Shown piece by piece: positions 46,636-54,114 of a stretch of 64,000 bases of DNA; the first letter of the stretch is position 1, and each line of letters opens with the position of its first letter. The DNA is taken from contig JADJYE010000033.1 of NCBI GenBank assembly GCA_016719945.1, positions 334,743 to 398,742 on the forward strand, in the 5' to 3' direction. The notes beneath the pieces are model-generated. The model saw only the letters and a list, made by a program, of their open reading frames with translations. It did not search any database and was not told the origin of the DNA. This DNA comes from Polyangiaceae bacterium (GTDB taxonomy: Bacteria > Myxococcota_A > Polyangia > Polyangiales > Polyangiaceae). A program made the position numbers and the translations under genes.

Positions 46636-46809
46636 ATGGTCTCGTCCACGCAGCAATCGTCGCGCATCCGCAAGCGCAAGTCCCGCCGCAACGGCACCCC
46701 GACGAAGCGCTACAACCGCGCGAACGGCACCCCCGCGTTCCCGGTTCACCCCGAGGGCTACGACGCGAAGGCTGCCGACGCGAAGCCCGTCTCTGAGTCG
46801 AAGCAGTAA
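46636..46809 (+). CDS. Small basic protein upstream of rpsT
   Basis: 57 residues from ATG at 46636, highly basic at the N-terminus (SSRIRKRKSRRNGTPTKRYN) and acidic-neutral at the end (FPVHPEGYDAKAAD). An in-frame ATG at 46621 would add five residues but lies in the -10 box. The stop TAA overlaps the rpsT Shine-Dalgarno. Looks like a ribosome- or RNA-associated protein by charge and location; no family name known to me. Confidence 0.6.
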   Translation: MVSSTQQSSRIRKRKSRRNGTPTKRYNRANGTPAFPVHPEGYDAKAADAKPVSESKQ

Positions 46810-46825
46810 GGAGCTTTCGTTCGTC

Positions 46826-47086
46826 ATGGCCAATCACGCCTCCGCCGAGAAACGCAACCGCCAGCGGATCACGCGCACCGTGCGCAACCGCGCCGCCAAG
46901 AGCACGCTCCGCACGGTCCTGAAGCGAGCCCGCACGGCGGCCGAGTCCGGCGCGGAGAACGCCGCCGAGCTCGTGCGCCAAGCGCAGTCCGAGCTCGATC
47001 GAGCCGCGAAGAAGGGCGTGATCCCGACCGAGCGCGCCGACCGAGTGAAGGGTCGCCTCGCGTCCGCCGCCGCGGCCGCGAAGTAG
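46826..47086 (+). CDS. rpsT: 30S ribosomal protein S20
   Basis: 86 residues. Binds 16S rRNA in the small subunit body. MANHASAEKRNRQRITRTVRNRA is the typical S20 start, followed by the helical body KSTLRTVLKRARTAAESG and the Ala/Lys-rich end KKGVIPTERADRVKGRLA. AAGGAG at 46808-46813 is a strong ribosome-binding site 12 bases before the ATG. Probably co-transcribed with the small basic gene. Confidence 0.97.
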   Translation: MANHASAEKRNRQRITRTVRNRAAKSTLRTVLKRARTAAESGAENAAELVRQAQSELDRAAKKGVIPTERADRVKGRLASAAAAAK

Positions 47087-47142
47087 CCTCGCCCGCGATC
47101 GCCTCAGGCGTCGCGGTCTCGCCTCACAGATCGTCGCAAAAG

Positions 47143-47181
47143 ACGAAGCCCGGTCCCCCTCGAGGGCGACCGGGCGTTCGT
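47143..47181. terminator. Intrinsic terminator between rpsT and the converging gene
   Basis: GCCCGGTC (47148-47155) pairs with GACCGGGC (47168-47175); flanking ACGAA and TTCGT extend the stem past a one-base bulge. GCTTT follows on the plus strand. Placed between two converging genes it could stop both transcripts, though the U tract is short. Confidence 0.7.
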
Positions 47182-47203
47182 GCTTTGTCGAGCCGCTCGA
47201 GGG

Positions 47204-48592
47204 CTACGGCCTGACGGTGACCGTCACGGAGTAGCTCGGCTTCGAGAACGCCTCGACGCCCTTGCCTCGCATCGCGCCGTCGACGCAGGAGGCGGCAGGC
47301 TTGCCCGCCGCCCAGCCGCCGACGGAGACCTTCGACACCGCGCCGCTCGAGCTGAAGGTGACGGTCGCCGTGGTCGGCGCGTCGGCACCCGCGACGCAGC
47401 CCTTCGCCGCAGCGCGGGCCGACGCCACGAACGCGTTGACCGAGCCGACGGGCGGCTGATCGGGGACGTTCTTGGGCCCTTTGTCCTCCGAGGCAGGCTG
47501 AGGGGTCTCGTCCTTCTTGTCGGGATCGCCCGCGGCCTTCCGCATCGCGTCGTCGAGGGTCCCGTCCGGGTTGGGGACGAACGGCTGCTTCGGGTCCTTC
47601 GAGTCGTTCCCGGCGAGCGCTGACGCCGACCCAGGCAGAAACCCGGTCCCCGCGAGCGAAGACGCGGAGGCCGAGCCGCTCGCCTCGGCGAGGTCCTCGA
47701 GGTCGAGGGTGTCGTCCTTCTTCTCGTCGCCGGCCGGCTTGGGCGCTTCGGCCTGCGCGGTCTGGGTGGCTTCGGCCGTGGCGGTGACGATCACCGTCGT
47801 CGCCGGCGTGGGCGTCTGCGTCGCGGCAGCCTTCTTCTGCGCGTCGTCGCTCGACTTCAGGAAGAAGAACAGCGCTGCGGCCGCCGCGATCCCGAGCCCG
47901 GCGACGATCAGGCCACCCTTGCCGCCGCCAGACTCTTCCTCTTTCTTCAGCTTCGCCGCCGCGAGGGGGACCACCGGGGCGAGCTTCTCGGCCGCTGCCG
48001 GCGCTGCCGACGCGGGAGCCTCCGACGGGGGCGCGCTGACGCGCTCCGAGCTCGCGCTCGCAGGGATCGACGCGGGCGCGGCCGCGCTCGGTGGCGCCGA
48101 GACCCGCGCAGCCGAGGGCGACGCCGGCGCCGAGGGGATCGGCGTGCGCAGCGAAGACGGCGGCGGCGTCGCTACCGCCGAGAGCGAGCTCGGCGGCGAC
48201 GGCGGCGCTGACGGCCGTGTGGAGGCCGGGCTCACCGAGGGGGGCGGCGGAGTCTTGGAGACCCGCTCGGCAAGCTCCTTCAAGCTCGGTCGTCGCTGGG
48301 ACGGCTTCGGACGATCGCTTTCGGACATCTTCGTAGCTCCTACCTGTTCCCGGATGGACGCTGGCGCCACCCGTGAAGTCACTTCGGCGGCGGGCGGCTC
48401 ACCCGGCTCGGGCTCGAGCGCCGGCGCCACGAGCAGCGCGTCGAGGGTCGCCGCGTCGCCGCGCGGGTCGGCCTTCACGCGTGCGAACACCGCGTCACCG
48501 TGCTCGTCCCACGAGGCGTCGTCGCTGACGCCGCTCGCGAGGGGCGGGATCGGTGCGTCCCGCAGCAGATCGTCGAGGACGTGCTTGCTCAT
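47204..48592 (-). CDS. Membrane protein with Pro/Ala linker and AgmX/PglI-type C-terminal domain
   Basis: 462 residues from ATG at 48592, overlapping the sigma factor stop (ATGA). An N-terminal cytoplasmic segment (SKHVLDDLLRDAPIPPL) of about 110 residues, a long Ser/Ala/Pro stretch, one membrane helix GGLIVAGLGIAAAAALFFFL near residue 250, a Thr/Ala/Asp linker, and a C-terminal domain with KGCVAGADAPTTATVTFSSSG, VSKVSVGGWAAGKPAASCV and YSVTVTVRP, the pattern of AgmX/PglI C-terminal domains in myxobacteria. Position and coupling suggest it is the anti-sigma or signal-receiving partner of the upstream ECF factor; no zinc-binding anti-sigma motif is visible. Confidence 0.72.
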   Translation of the reverse strand: MSKHVLDDLLRDAPIPPLASGVSDDASWDEHGDAVFARVKADPRGDAATLDALLVAPALEPEPGEPPAAEVTSRVAPASIREQVGATKMSESDRPKPSQRRPSLKELAERVSKTPPPPSVSPASTRPSAPPSPPSSLSAVATPPPSSLRTPIPSAPASPSAARVSAPPSAAAPASIPASASSERVSAPPSEAPASAAPAAAEKLAPVVPLAAAKLKKEEESGGGKGGLIVAGLGIAAAAALFFFLKSSDDAQKKAAATQTPTPATTVIVTATAEATQTAQAEAPKPAGDEKKDDTLDLEDLAEASGSASASSLAGTGFLPGSASALAGNDSKDPKQPFVPNPDGTLDDAMRKAAGDPDKKDETPQPASEDKGPKNVPDQPPVGSVNAFVASARAAAKGCVAGADAPTTATVTFSSSGAVSKVSVGGWAAGKPAASCVDGAMRGKGVEAFSKPSYSVTVTVRP

Positions 48593-48855
48593 TCGACCTC
48601 GCTTCCATAGCCGCGCTCGGCCAAGAACGCTCTCAGCTTGCGTCTCGCTTCGTGGATGCGCCAGGCCACGGTGCCCTCCGGGCAACCGAGGACCTTCGAA
48701 GCCTCCTCGTGAGAGAGGCCGTCGATGCACACGAGCACGAGCGTGGTGCGGAGCGTGTCGGACAGGGTGTCGATCCCCTCGTAGAGCGCCTCGGCGACGC
48801 GCCGCCGATCGCTCGCCCCGCCCGGATCGCCGAGCTCGGGTCGCGTCTCGGTCAC
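48589..48855 (-). CDS. ECF sigma factor, region 4 part
   Basis: 88 residues from GTG at 48855. EALYEGIDTLSDTLRTTLVL, then the sigma region 4 helix-turn-helix LSHEEASKVLGCPEGTVAWRIHEARRKLRAFL, which recognises the -35 element. The frame is separate from region 2 and overlaps it by four bases (GTGA). Either a two-polypeptide sigma factor or a single gene with one base missing near 48860; adding one base joins DDLASSR to TETRPELGD. Confidence 0.8.
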   Translation of the reverse strand: MTETRPELGDPGGASDRRRVAEALYEGIDTLSDTLRTTLVLVCIDGLSHEEASKVLGCPEGTVAWRIHEARRKLRAFLAERGYGSEVE

Positions 48856-49172
48856 GAGCGCGAGGATGCGAGGTCGTCGGTGGTGCCCTTACGGAGCTTC
48901 GACTTGCGAGCGCGGATTTGATTCAGCGAGAGGTTCACCGCGATGCGGTAGAGCCACGTGAAGGGCTCGCTCCGCCCGTCGAACCGATCGAGGGCCTGGT
49001 AGGCGCGGACGAACGTCTCCTGCGTCACGTCCTCGGCCTCCGGAGCGTTGCGGGTGAGGTGCGCTGCCAGCCGATAAATCCGCCGCTGGTGTCGTCGGAC
49101 GAGCAAGCCGAACGCCTCGGCTTCACCGCGACGTGCGCGGTCGATGAGCTCGCGGTCCGAAGCGCCTCCCAT
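48852..49172 (-). CDS. ECF sigma factor, region 2 part
   Basis: 106 residues. GEAEAFGLLVRRHQRRIYRLAAHLTRNAPEAEDVTQETFVRAYQALDRFDGRSEPFTWLYRIAVNLSLNQIR is sigma region 2, with the DAED-like core-binding helix (PEAEDVTQETF) and the -10 recognition segment (FTWLYRIAVN). It ends RKGTTDDLASSRS at a stop that overlaps the region 4 frame. Together the pieces have the size of a normal RpoE-type factor (about 190 residues). Followed by the membrane partner at 47204-48592. Confidence 0.82.
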   Translation of the reverse strand: MGGASDRELIDRARRGEAEAFGLLVRRHQRRIYRLAAHLTRNAPEAEDVTQETFVRAYQALDRFDGRSEPFTWLYRIAVNLSLNQIRARKSKLRKGTTDDLASSRS

Positions 49173-49435
49173 GCCTTTACGCTCGCAACGACGGCCACAC
49201 CCAGGGCAGGTGACGCGCCAGGCCTCGGGGAATCAGGCCCGAGTGGCCTCTCTGCGAAGGCGGAACGATAACCGAACACCTACCCTTGGACCAAGTAGCA
49301 CGACAGGCCTTGGCTCATCTGGTGAGGGAACCCTCAACAACAGGGCGAAGTGCGGTGGCGCAAACCTCGTGCCTGACGGATGAGCAGGATGTCGACGTCC
49401 GCGCCGCAGGCCCCGCGGCTGGGTATGCTGCCTCG

Positions 49436-49735
49436 GTGCGCCCGACCCCGCGCGACCTCGTCCGCGCCGTCGCCTCCTCCCTCGCGGCGTTGACGGCCTC
49501 GTGCGCCCCGGCCCCGCCGAGCGCTGACGCTCCGACCCGGCGCAGCGCGAGCACCTCGATGCCTCCCCTGCCGCCGTCCGCGGCCATCGCCGCGTCGGCC
49601 CGGGCCGGAGAGGCGTGCTGCCGTGGCCTCAACACCTGCAAGGGCCACGGGGGTTGCGCGGTCGACGGTGAGCACGAGTGTCAGGGCAAGAACGAGTGCC
49701 GCGCGCGCGGCGGCTGCAACCGCATGTGCCCCTGA
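49436..49735 (+). CDS. Small Cys/Gly-rich lipoprotein
   Basis: 99 residues from GTG at 49436; the frame is open further upstream (to 49286) but without a signal peptide. Signal segment VRAVASSLAALTASC with lipobox, a Ser/Pro linker, then a Cys-rich end: ACCRGLNTCKGHGGC, ECQGKNECRARGGC, NRMC. The unit C-x-G-x-N-x-C-x-x-x-G-G-C is repeated and contains ten Cys. Similar CKGxGGC proteins occur in myxobacteria; a metal- or disulfide-based role is a guess. Confidence 0.62.
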   Translation: MRPTPRDLVRAVASSLAALTASCAPAPPSADAPTRRSASTSMPPLPPSAAIAASARAGEACCRGLNTCKGHGGCAVDGEHECQGKNECRARGGCNRMCP

Positions 49736-49782
49736 GGTCCGCGCTCGGGCCTCCACCGCGCGGGCCTGATACAACTCGGACC

Positions 49783-51105
49783 ATGTCGACCGCCCGCCCT
49801 TGGCGCCGCCGCGCGATCTCGGCCCTGTGGAAGCTCGCCGTCGTGGGCGCCGCGTTTGCCGGAGGCGCCGCGACGAGCCGGCTCGCGGGCGCGGCCCCCG
49901 AGGCCGAGAGCCCCTACCTGCCCTTCGATCAGATGTCGCGCGTGCTGGTCCTCGTCGAGCACAACTACGTGGAGCCGGCGCAGCGCGAGAAGCTGCTCGA
50001 CGGCGCGATGCGCGGCATGGTCTCGGAGCTCGACCCGCACTCGTCGTACATGAACACCGAGGAGTTCGCGGAGTTCCAGAGCGACACCGAGGGGCGCTTC
50101 GCGGGCATCGGCGTCGAGGTCGATCTGCGGGACGAGAACGTCACGGTGATCGCGCCGATCGAGGGCTCTCCCGCGGCGCGCGCGGGGGTGAAGTCAGGCG
50201 ATCGCATCATCGCGGTGAACAACAAGCTCCTGCGCGGCGCCAAGATCGATCGCATCGTCGACATGATGCGCGGCGCGCCGGGCACCAAGGTGCACCTCAC
50301 GATCGCGCGCGACGGGCAGGAGGATCTGGTCGAGCTCGATATCGTCCGCGAGATCGTCCAGGTCTCGAGCGTGGAGGCGAAGCGCCTCGACCGCGGGGTG
50401 CTCTACATCCGGCTCAAGCAGTTCCAGGAGACGACGCACGAGGAGCTGCTCAAGGCGGTCGGCAAGGCGCGCAAGGAGTCGAGCGACCCGATCGAGAGCG
50501 TGCTGCTCGACATGCGCTACAACCCTGGGGGGCTCGTCGATCAAGCCGAGCTGGTGGCGGACGAGCTGCTATCGGAGGGGGCGATCTACTCGACCCGCCA
50601 CCGCGGCAAGGTCCTCGATCTGGTCGAGGCGACGCAGGGCGGCGCGCTGGTCGACGCGAAGATCGTCATCCTCGTCAACGAGTACACGGCGAGCGCGGCC
50701 GAGCTGGTGGCCGGCGCGCTGCAAGATCACAAGCGCTGCAAGGTGGTCGGCAACGTGACCTTCGGCAAGGGCTCGGTGCAGACGATCTTCGAGCTGCCCG
50801 GTGGCTCGGGCATGCGGCTGACGACGATGCGCTACTACACGCCCGGCGGCCGCGCGATCCAGGCGCAGGGGATCGAGCCCGACGTGCTCGTGAAGCCGGC
50901 GAAGACGTCGACGGTGATCCGCGAGAAGGATCTGCAAGGTCACCTCTCGGCGGAGGCGACGGGCAGCGGGCGCCCCGGGCAGGTGGTGCTGCAGTCGCCG
51001 GCGGACGCGGGGCTGCCGACCCTGCGCATCGCGGACATCCCGCTCGACCCGTCGAAGGGGAAGGACTTCGCGCTGGCGAAGGCGTTCGAGTCGATCGCGA
51101 AGTAG
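49783..51105 (+). CDS. ctpA: C-terminal processing peptidase (S41)
   Basis: 440 residues. Signal anchor LWKLAVVGAAFAGGAATS, the S41 N-terminal helical region (VEHNYVEPAQREKLLDGAMRGM, LDPHSSYMNTEEF), a PDZ domain (GIGVEVDLRDENVTVIAPIEGSPAARAG split across residues 105-135) and the protease core with YNPGGLVDQAELVAD, the nucleophile Ser in NEYTASAAELVAGAL and the Lys in GNVTFGKGSVQTIF. Periplasmic processing of protein C-termini. ATG at 49783 fits the signal peptide. Confidence 0.95.
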   Translation: MSTARPWRRRAISALWKLAVVGAAFAGGAATSRLAGAAPEAESPYLPFDQMSRVLVLVEHNYVEPAQREKLLDGAMRGMVSELDPHSSYMNTEEFAEFQSDTEGRFAGIGVEVDLRDENVTVIAPIEGSPAARAGVKSGDRIIAVNNKLLRGAKIDRIVDMMRGAPGTKVHLTIARDGQEDLVELDIVREIVQVSSVEAKRLDRGVLYIRLKQFQETTHEELLKAVGKARKESSDPIESVLLDMRYNPGGLVDQAELVADELLSEGAIYSTRHRGKVLDLVEATQGGALVDAKIVILVNEYTASAAELVAGALQDHKRCKVVGNVTFGKGSVQTIFELPGGSGMRLTTMRYYTPGGRAIQAQGIEPDVLVKPAKTSTVIREKDLQGHLSAEATGSGRPGQVVLQSPADAGLPTLRIADIPLDPSKGKDFALAKAFESIAK

Positions 51106-51106
51106 A

Positions 51107-51310
51107 GGCTGGGGACCGCTCGCCTGCGGGGCGAGGTTGAAGAAGAGCAGGTCGCGGGTTGGGCGCCCGACGGTGGGGGGCTCCCGTGCTCGGTCGGCTG
51201 GGGACCGCTCGCCTGCGGGGCGAGGTTGAAGAAGAGCAGGTCGCGGGTTGGGCGCCCGACGGTGGGGGGGCTCCCGTGCTCGGTCGGCTGGGGACCCCTC
51301 GCCTGCGGCG
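51107..51310. repeat. 89-bp tandem repeat, 2.2 copies
   Basis: A unit beginning GGCTGGGGACCGCTCGCC starts at 51107, again at 51196 (89 bp later) and partially at 51286. The first two copies match almost perfectly; the second has one extra G in a run of G. The repeat lies directly after the ctpA stop and before the low-GC cassettes. It contains no convincing ORF and no obvious palindrome. Confidence 0.85.
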
Positions 51311-51764
51311 CGTGGGGAGCTCGCTGCGGGCTCCCCAGTCACCCGCTGCGCGGGTGACAGCCCGCGCGAGAGCCAAGCCCACAGGCCTCGACGCGCCTCC
51401 GGCTCGCCCCAGCCGCCCTCCGCGCGGAAGACCCACCACCGCCGGGCTGCGTGGTGGCGATTACGATGGGCGAACGGACGAAGCCGATGATGATGGCGAG
51501 GACGAGGTCGGTGCGCGGGCGATAACCGCGGCGGGCGGGGAGCACGCGGCGCCCCGGTTGGGGAGAGGGCGAGCGACGCGAGTGGTGGGGTTCAGGAGGT
51601 CGACGGGGCGAGATCGGAGCGGCTCGAGCGGGCGAGCGACGCGGTGGCGCTGGTGGAGCCGACGGGCAGCGAGCGCGGCGTGCCGCGGTGGGCGGCGTGC
51701 AGGCTTATCGCGCTGCACCGACCCGGACTTCGCGAAGCTCGCCAGCCGGCCTCGCGAGGACTCC
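51311..51764. other. GC-rich stretch without a supported gene
   Basis: About 450 bases of GC-rich sequence between the tandem repeat and the low-GC block. It includes the palindrome-like GTCACCCGCTGCGCGGGTGAC near 51339-51359 (GTCACCCGC / GCGGGTGAC), a possible terminator-type hairpin. Open frames cross it but show no codon bias or motif. Confidence 0.5.
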
Positions 51765-52499
51765 CGCCTAACAACGCGCTGGTTGCCGCCAGCTCTCTTC
51801 GATGAGGAAACCGGCTTTTTTCCGCTTGAGGCGGTTCTCTACACGCTCGAGGTGAAGAGCACGCTTGACCGCGACGGAGTTGAGCAGGCGTACGCGAGCG
51901 CATCGCGTATCGCTTCTTTCCCAGTGCTGACTTCCAGCGGTACACTGTCGATGGCCGGACCTCGGCCGAACCACGGCCTGTTTGCGCTTGCAACTGACCT
52001 TCAGGTTGCCGGAAAGACGGACTTTCAACGTTACGCTGAGGTTCGCGGCGAACGGCCACTGCACTTGGCTTCGCTGTGCGTCGCCGATCGTGGGTATTGG
52101 TGGTATGGCGACGATCGCTACAATACGTGGCCCGACGCGGCATCTGCTGTCATCGGATTCCTTGGTGGGATCTTCAATGCCCTACCATTGCTAGCCTCGA
52201 CGCGCCGGCAAAGCCCGGTTTCGATTGGGGCCTACCTGATCAGCTTCGGAGACGACATCAGTGTCGCGGCGGCGGCGTTCCACGCGTTCGTAGCAACGAT
52301 AACGATACCGCCTCCCGAGACCCGCGACGACACGGAGCGCCGCGCTCTGCTGACGCAGCTGGTTGGGCTGCGTCAGGCGCTCCTGGCAACCCTTGACCGT
52401 TACCGATTCGGCGAAGAGCCAAAGATTGTCGCCTTGCGGGGCCTGATAGACCAGGAGTTCGCGATGGCAAAGACCGCTATCGGGCAGATCGCTGACTGA
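51765..52499 (+). pseudogene. DUF6602-domain protein, 5'-truncated
   Basis: 244 codons from the point where composition changes to the stop. FPLEAVLYTLEVKSTLDRDGVEQAY matches the DUF6602 core, where the E-x-K is the remaining half of a PD-(D/E)xK-like site; the usual N-terminal 80-100 residues with the Asp (…QIDLIIYD…) are absent, because upstream sequence is GC-rich and unrelated. The C-terminal half is complete (YWWYGDDRYNTW, LLASTRRQSPVSIGAYLISFG, FAMAKTAIGQIAD). No start codon fits near the break. It is followed 9 bases later by an attC-like palindrome. DUF6602 proteins are often found among restriction and phage-defence genes; function unproven. Confidence 0.7.
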
Positions 52500-52507
52500 G
52501 GGGCTGG

Positions 52508-52596
52508 CTACGTAACCAGGCGTTGCACCTGACGGCCGCCGTCGGTCGCTTCGCTCCCTCTGGTCGCCGCAGGTGAATGCCGGTACGTTATAGTAG
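52508..52596 (+). other. attC-like recombination site 1
   Basis: Imperfect palindrome of 89 bp directly after the DUF6602 stop. Outer arms CTACGTAAC (52508-52516) and GTTATAGTAG (52587-52596); inner arms GGCGTTGCACCTGACGGC (from 52519) and the segment ending CAGGTGAATGCC (52570-52581). Aligned, CACCTG pairs with CAGGTG and one G (in TTGCACC) and one A (in CTGACGG) on the left arm have no partner, the extrahelical bases that define attC polarity. The loop reads CGTCGGTCGCTTCGCTCCCT. R' would be GTTATAG (consensus GTTRRRY, one mismatch). Confidence 0.72.
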
Positions 52597-52647
52597 GCGG
52601 ACCAAGTCTTGCGCGGGTTGGTACGCGACACGGAGATCGGAACCATT

Positions 52648-53241
52648 ATGAGCGACGACGAGGACAACTGGACGCGTTGGTGGGACGCACGTGCTGTCGC
52701 GCTGGAGGCCGTCCTTGGACCGTCAGATGGAATGGTCGGTCACGCAATGATTCCGTTCGACCTCGGTGCCGAAGTTGGCGGCGCCGCCGACATCCTCTAC
52801 TTTCGAGGCCATCTTGGGGGCATAGTTGCCACGACCGCCGAGCTCATCGGTCGCGACGACCAGGTGCCTTCGCCGCTTGGGAATTACGAGCTGATGATCT
52901 GTGCTCGCGATGACATTGAGTGGGGCGCCGATCTGATCTCCAGGCTTGCGCACTACACACTTACGGCAGTAATTGCGCCCGGCGAGACAATGGACATCGG
53001 TTTCGCCACGCCGGCTGGCTCCACGACTGCGGCGCTCTTGTTTCTTGAGTACGCTCGTTTTGTTATCGACGACCGTGCGGCTGGGCTTCTTCTCTGTATT
53101 GGCATCACCGCGGGCGAGCTCAACGCCTGTCGTGGCGGCCATCGCGCGGCCGTAGAGGCCTCTCTGAAGGCCGAAGGAGTCTTTCCCTTTACCGATTTGT
53201 ACCGAGCGTCCGCTCTAGACGCGAGGAAGTCACCGGCATGA
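52648..53241 (+). CDS. SUFU-domain protein, likely toxin-immunity type
   Basis: 197 residues from ATG at 52648 (the frame is open from 52609). Suppressor-of-fused domain: GPSDGMVGHAMIPFDLG, ADILYFRGHLGGIVATTAELI, PLGNYELMICARDDIEWGADLISRLAHYTL, IAPGETMDIG, AGLLLCIGITAGELNACRGG and FPFTDLYRASAL. In bacteria this fold serves widely as the immunity protein to polymorphic toxins. No toxin gene lies beside it; it sits alone between two attC-like sites, as a mobile cassette would. AT-richer than the flanking genome. Confidence 0.85.
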   Translation: MSDDEDNWTRWWDARAVALEAVLGPSDGMVGHAMIPFDLGAEVGGAADILYFRGHLGGIVATTAELIGRDDQVPSPLGNYELMICARDDIEWGADLISRLAHYTLTAVIAPGETMDIGFATPAGSTTAALLFLEYARFVIDDRAAGLLLCIGITAGELNACRGGHRAAVEASLKAEGVFPFTDLYRASALDARKSPA

Positions 53242-53245
53242 AGCC

Positions 53246-53297
53246 GCCTAACATGCTGCTACAGCTGACGAGGCACCTGAGCAGCACAGCGTTGGCC
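53246..53297 (+). other. attC-like recombination site 2
   Basis: 52-bp imperfect palindrome starting five bases after the SUFU stop. R'' GCCTAAC (53246-53252) fits RYYYAAC exactly; R' GTTGGCC (53291-53297) is its partner with one mismatch to GTTRRRY. Inner arms TGCTGCTACAG and CTGAGCAGCA pair as TGCTGCT-CAG with a single unpaired A, again an extrahelical base on the left arm. Next ORF begins 11 bases after it. Confidence 0.72.
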
Positions 53298-53307
53298 TGA
53301 CCGACCG

Positions 53308-54114
53308 ATGCCGGACCAGCACGCTCTCCGTATCCTAATGAACTGTTTCTGGACGTCCGAGGGTTGGCGACCGGAAGCAGAGCGCAGACTCGATCCGGCC
53401 GAGCTCGAATACGCCAGGCGCGCGGGCGTCATGTTCGACCCTGTCGTGGAGGACCACAGCACGGTCGTCGGCCGGGTAGTTCGATCGGTCAGCGGGCTCA
53501 CACTTCGCCGTGTGTCCGACGCGTTCATCGCAAGTCTCTCGACTCGGCGACTCCACCAGCGTTCAGCCCTCGGAACGTATTCGGTTTTTCGCAGCTTCCG
53601 ACCACATGCCCCACCGACGACCGGCATTGTCTGCTCGGTGTGTGGGCTCTTGGTCTCTCCCACTGTTCAAGACGTGAACGCTATGTCATTCGAGCGATTC
53701 AAGTGGGGAGGCGTTAGGCATCTCGATCCAATCTACGCCGCGTTTGACCTGGATCGTTTCGCCGCAGAAGAGTCTCCGCCGCACGCCGAAGCAGACGTTC
53801 AGATTCTTCGCAATATCCTCAGGGCAATACGTGCCGCGCAGGCCGGGACGACGCCCGCCACCCTTCAGAAGCTCCTCGCGAAGATCCTGCCTTCGAACAA
53901 GGCTGAACGCGACATCCTCATCGGCATCCTCGGCTTCACCGGTATTCTTCGCACCCCAGGACACCCGAATTTTCTTGCCGGCTTCGTCGCGCACTCGAAT
54001 AGGGACATCCCCGGCAAGCGCTTCGTCGAGATGGCGTATCCCGCCTGCTGGTGGGACCCATCGTACGGTTTCGATGACGAGGCTGCGCAAGAGGTGTTCG
54101 GCCACGTGCTGTGA
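53308..54114 (+). CDS. Unknown cassette protein
   Basis: 268 residues from ATG at 53308. No recognised family. Notable stretches: LRILMNCFWTSEGWRPEAER, EYARRAGVMFDPVVEDH, two Cys in GIVCSVCGLLVSPTV, a Trp-rich end (AYPACWWDPSYGFDDEAAQE). No signal peptide or membrane helix. Codon use and GC are like the SUFU gene and unlike the chromosome. MNCFWTSEGWR and FDP look like the N-terminus of a conserved family, so a profile search could place it. Its 3' end is followed by half of an attC-like sequence (GGCCAAC...GGAGCTCACGCCG, 54119-54150). Confidence 0.7.
   Translation: MPDQHALRILMNCFWTSEGWRPEAERRLDPAELEYARRAGVMFDPVVEDHSTVVGRVVRSVSGLTLRRVSDAFIASLSTRRLHQRSALGTYSVFRSFRPHAPPTTGIVCSVCGLLVSPTVQDVNAMSFERFKWGGVRHLDPIYAAFDLDRFAAEESPPHAEADVQILRNILRAIRAAQAGTTPATLQKLLAKILPSNKAERDILIGILGFTGILRTPGHPNFLAGFVAHSNRDIPGKRFVEMAYPACWWDPSYGFDDEAAQEVFGHVL

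Noticed and set aside
53246..53297. Reading the palindrome after the SUFU gene as a plain terminator
   Set aside because: Stem is imperfect with one-sided unpaired base, no T run follows, and the next ORF starts 11 bases later; the same layout recurs after the DUF6602 gene.
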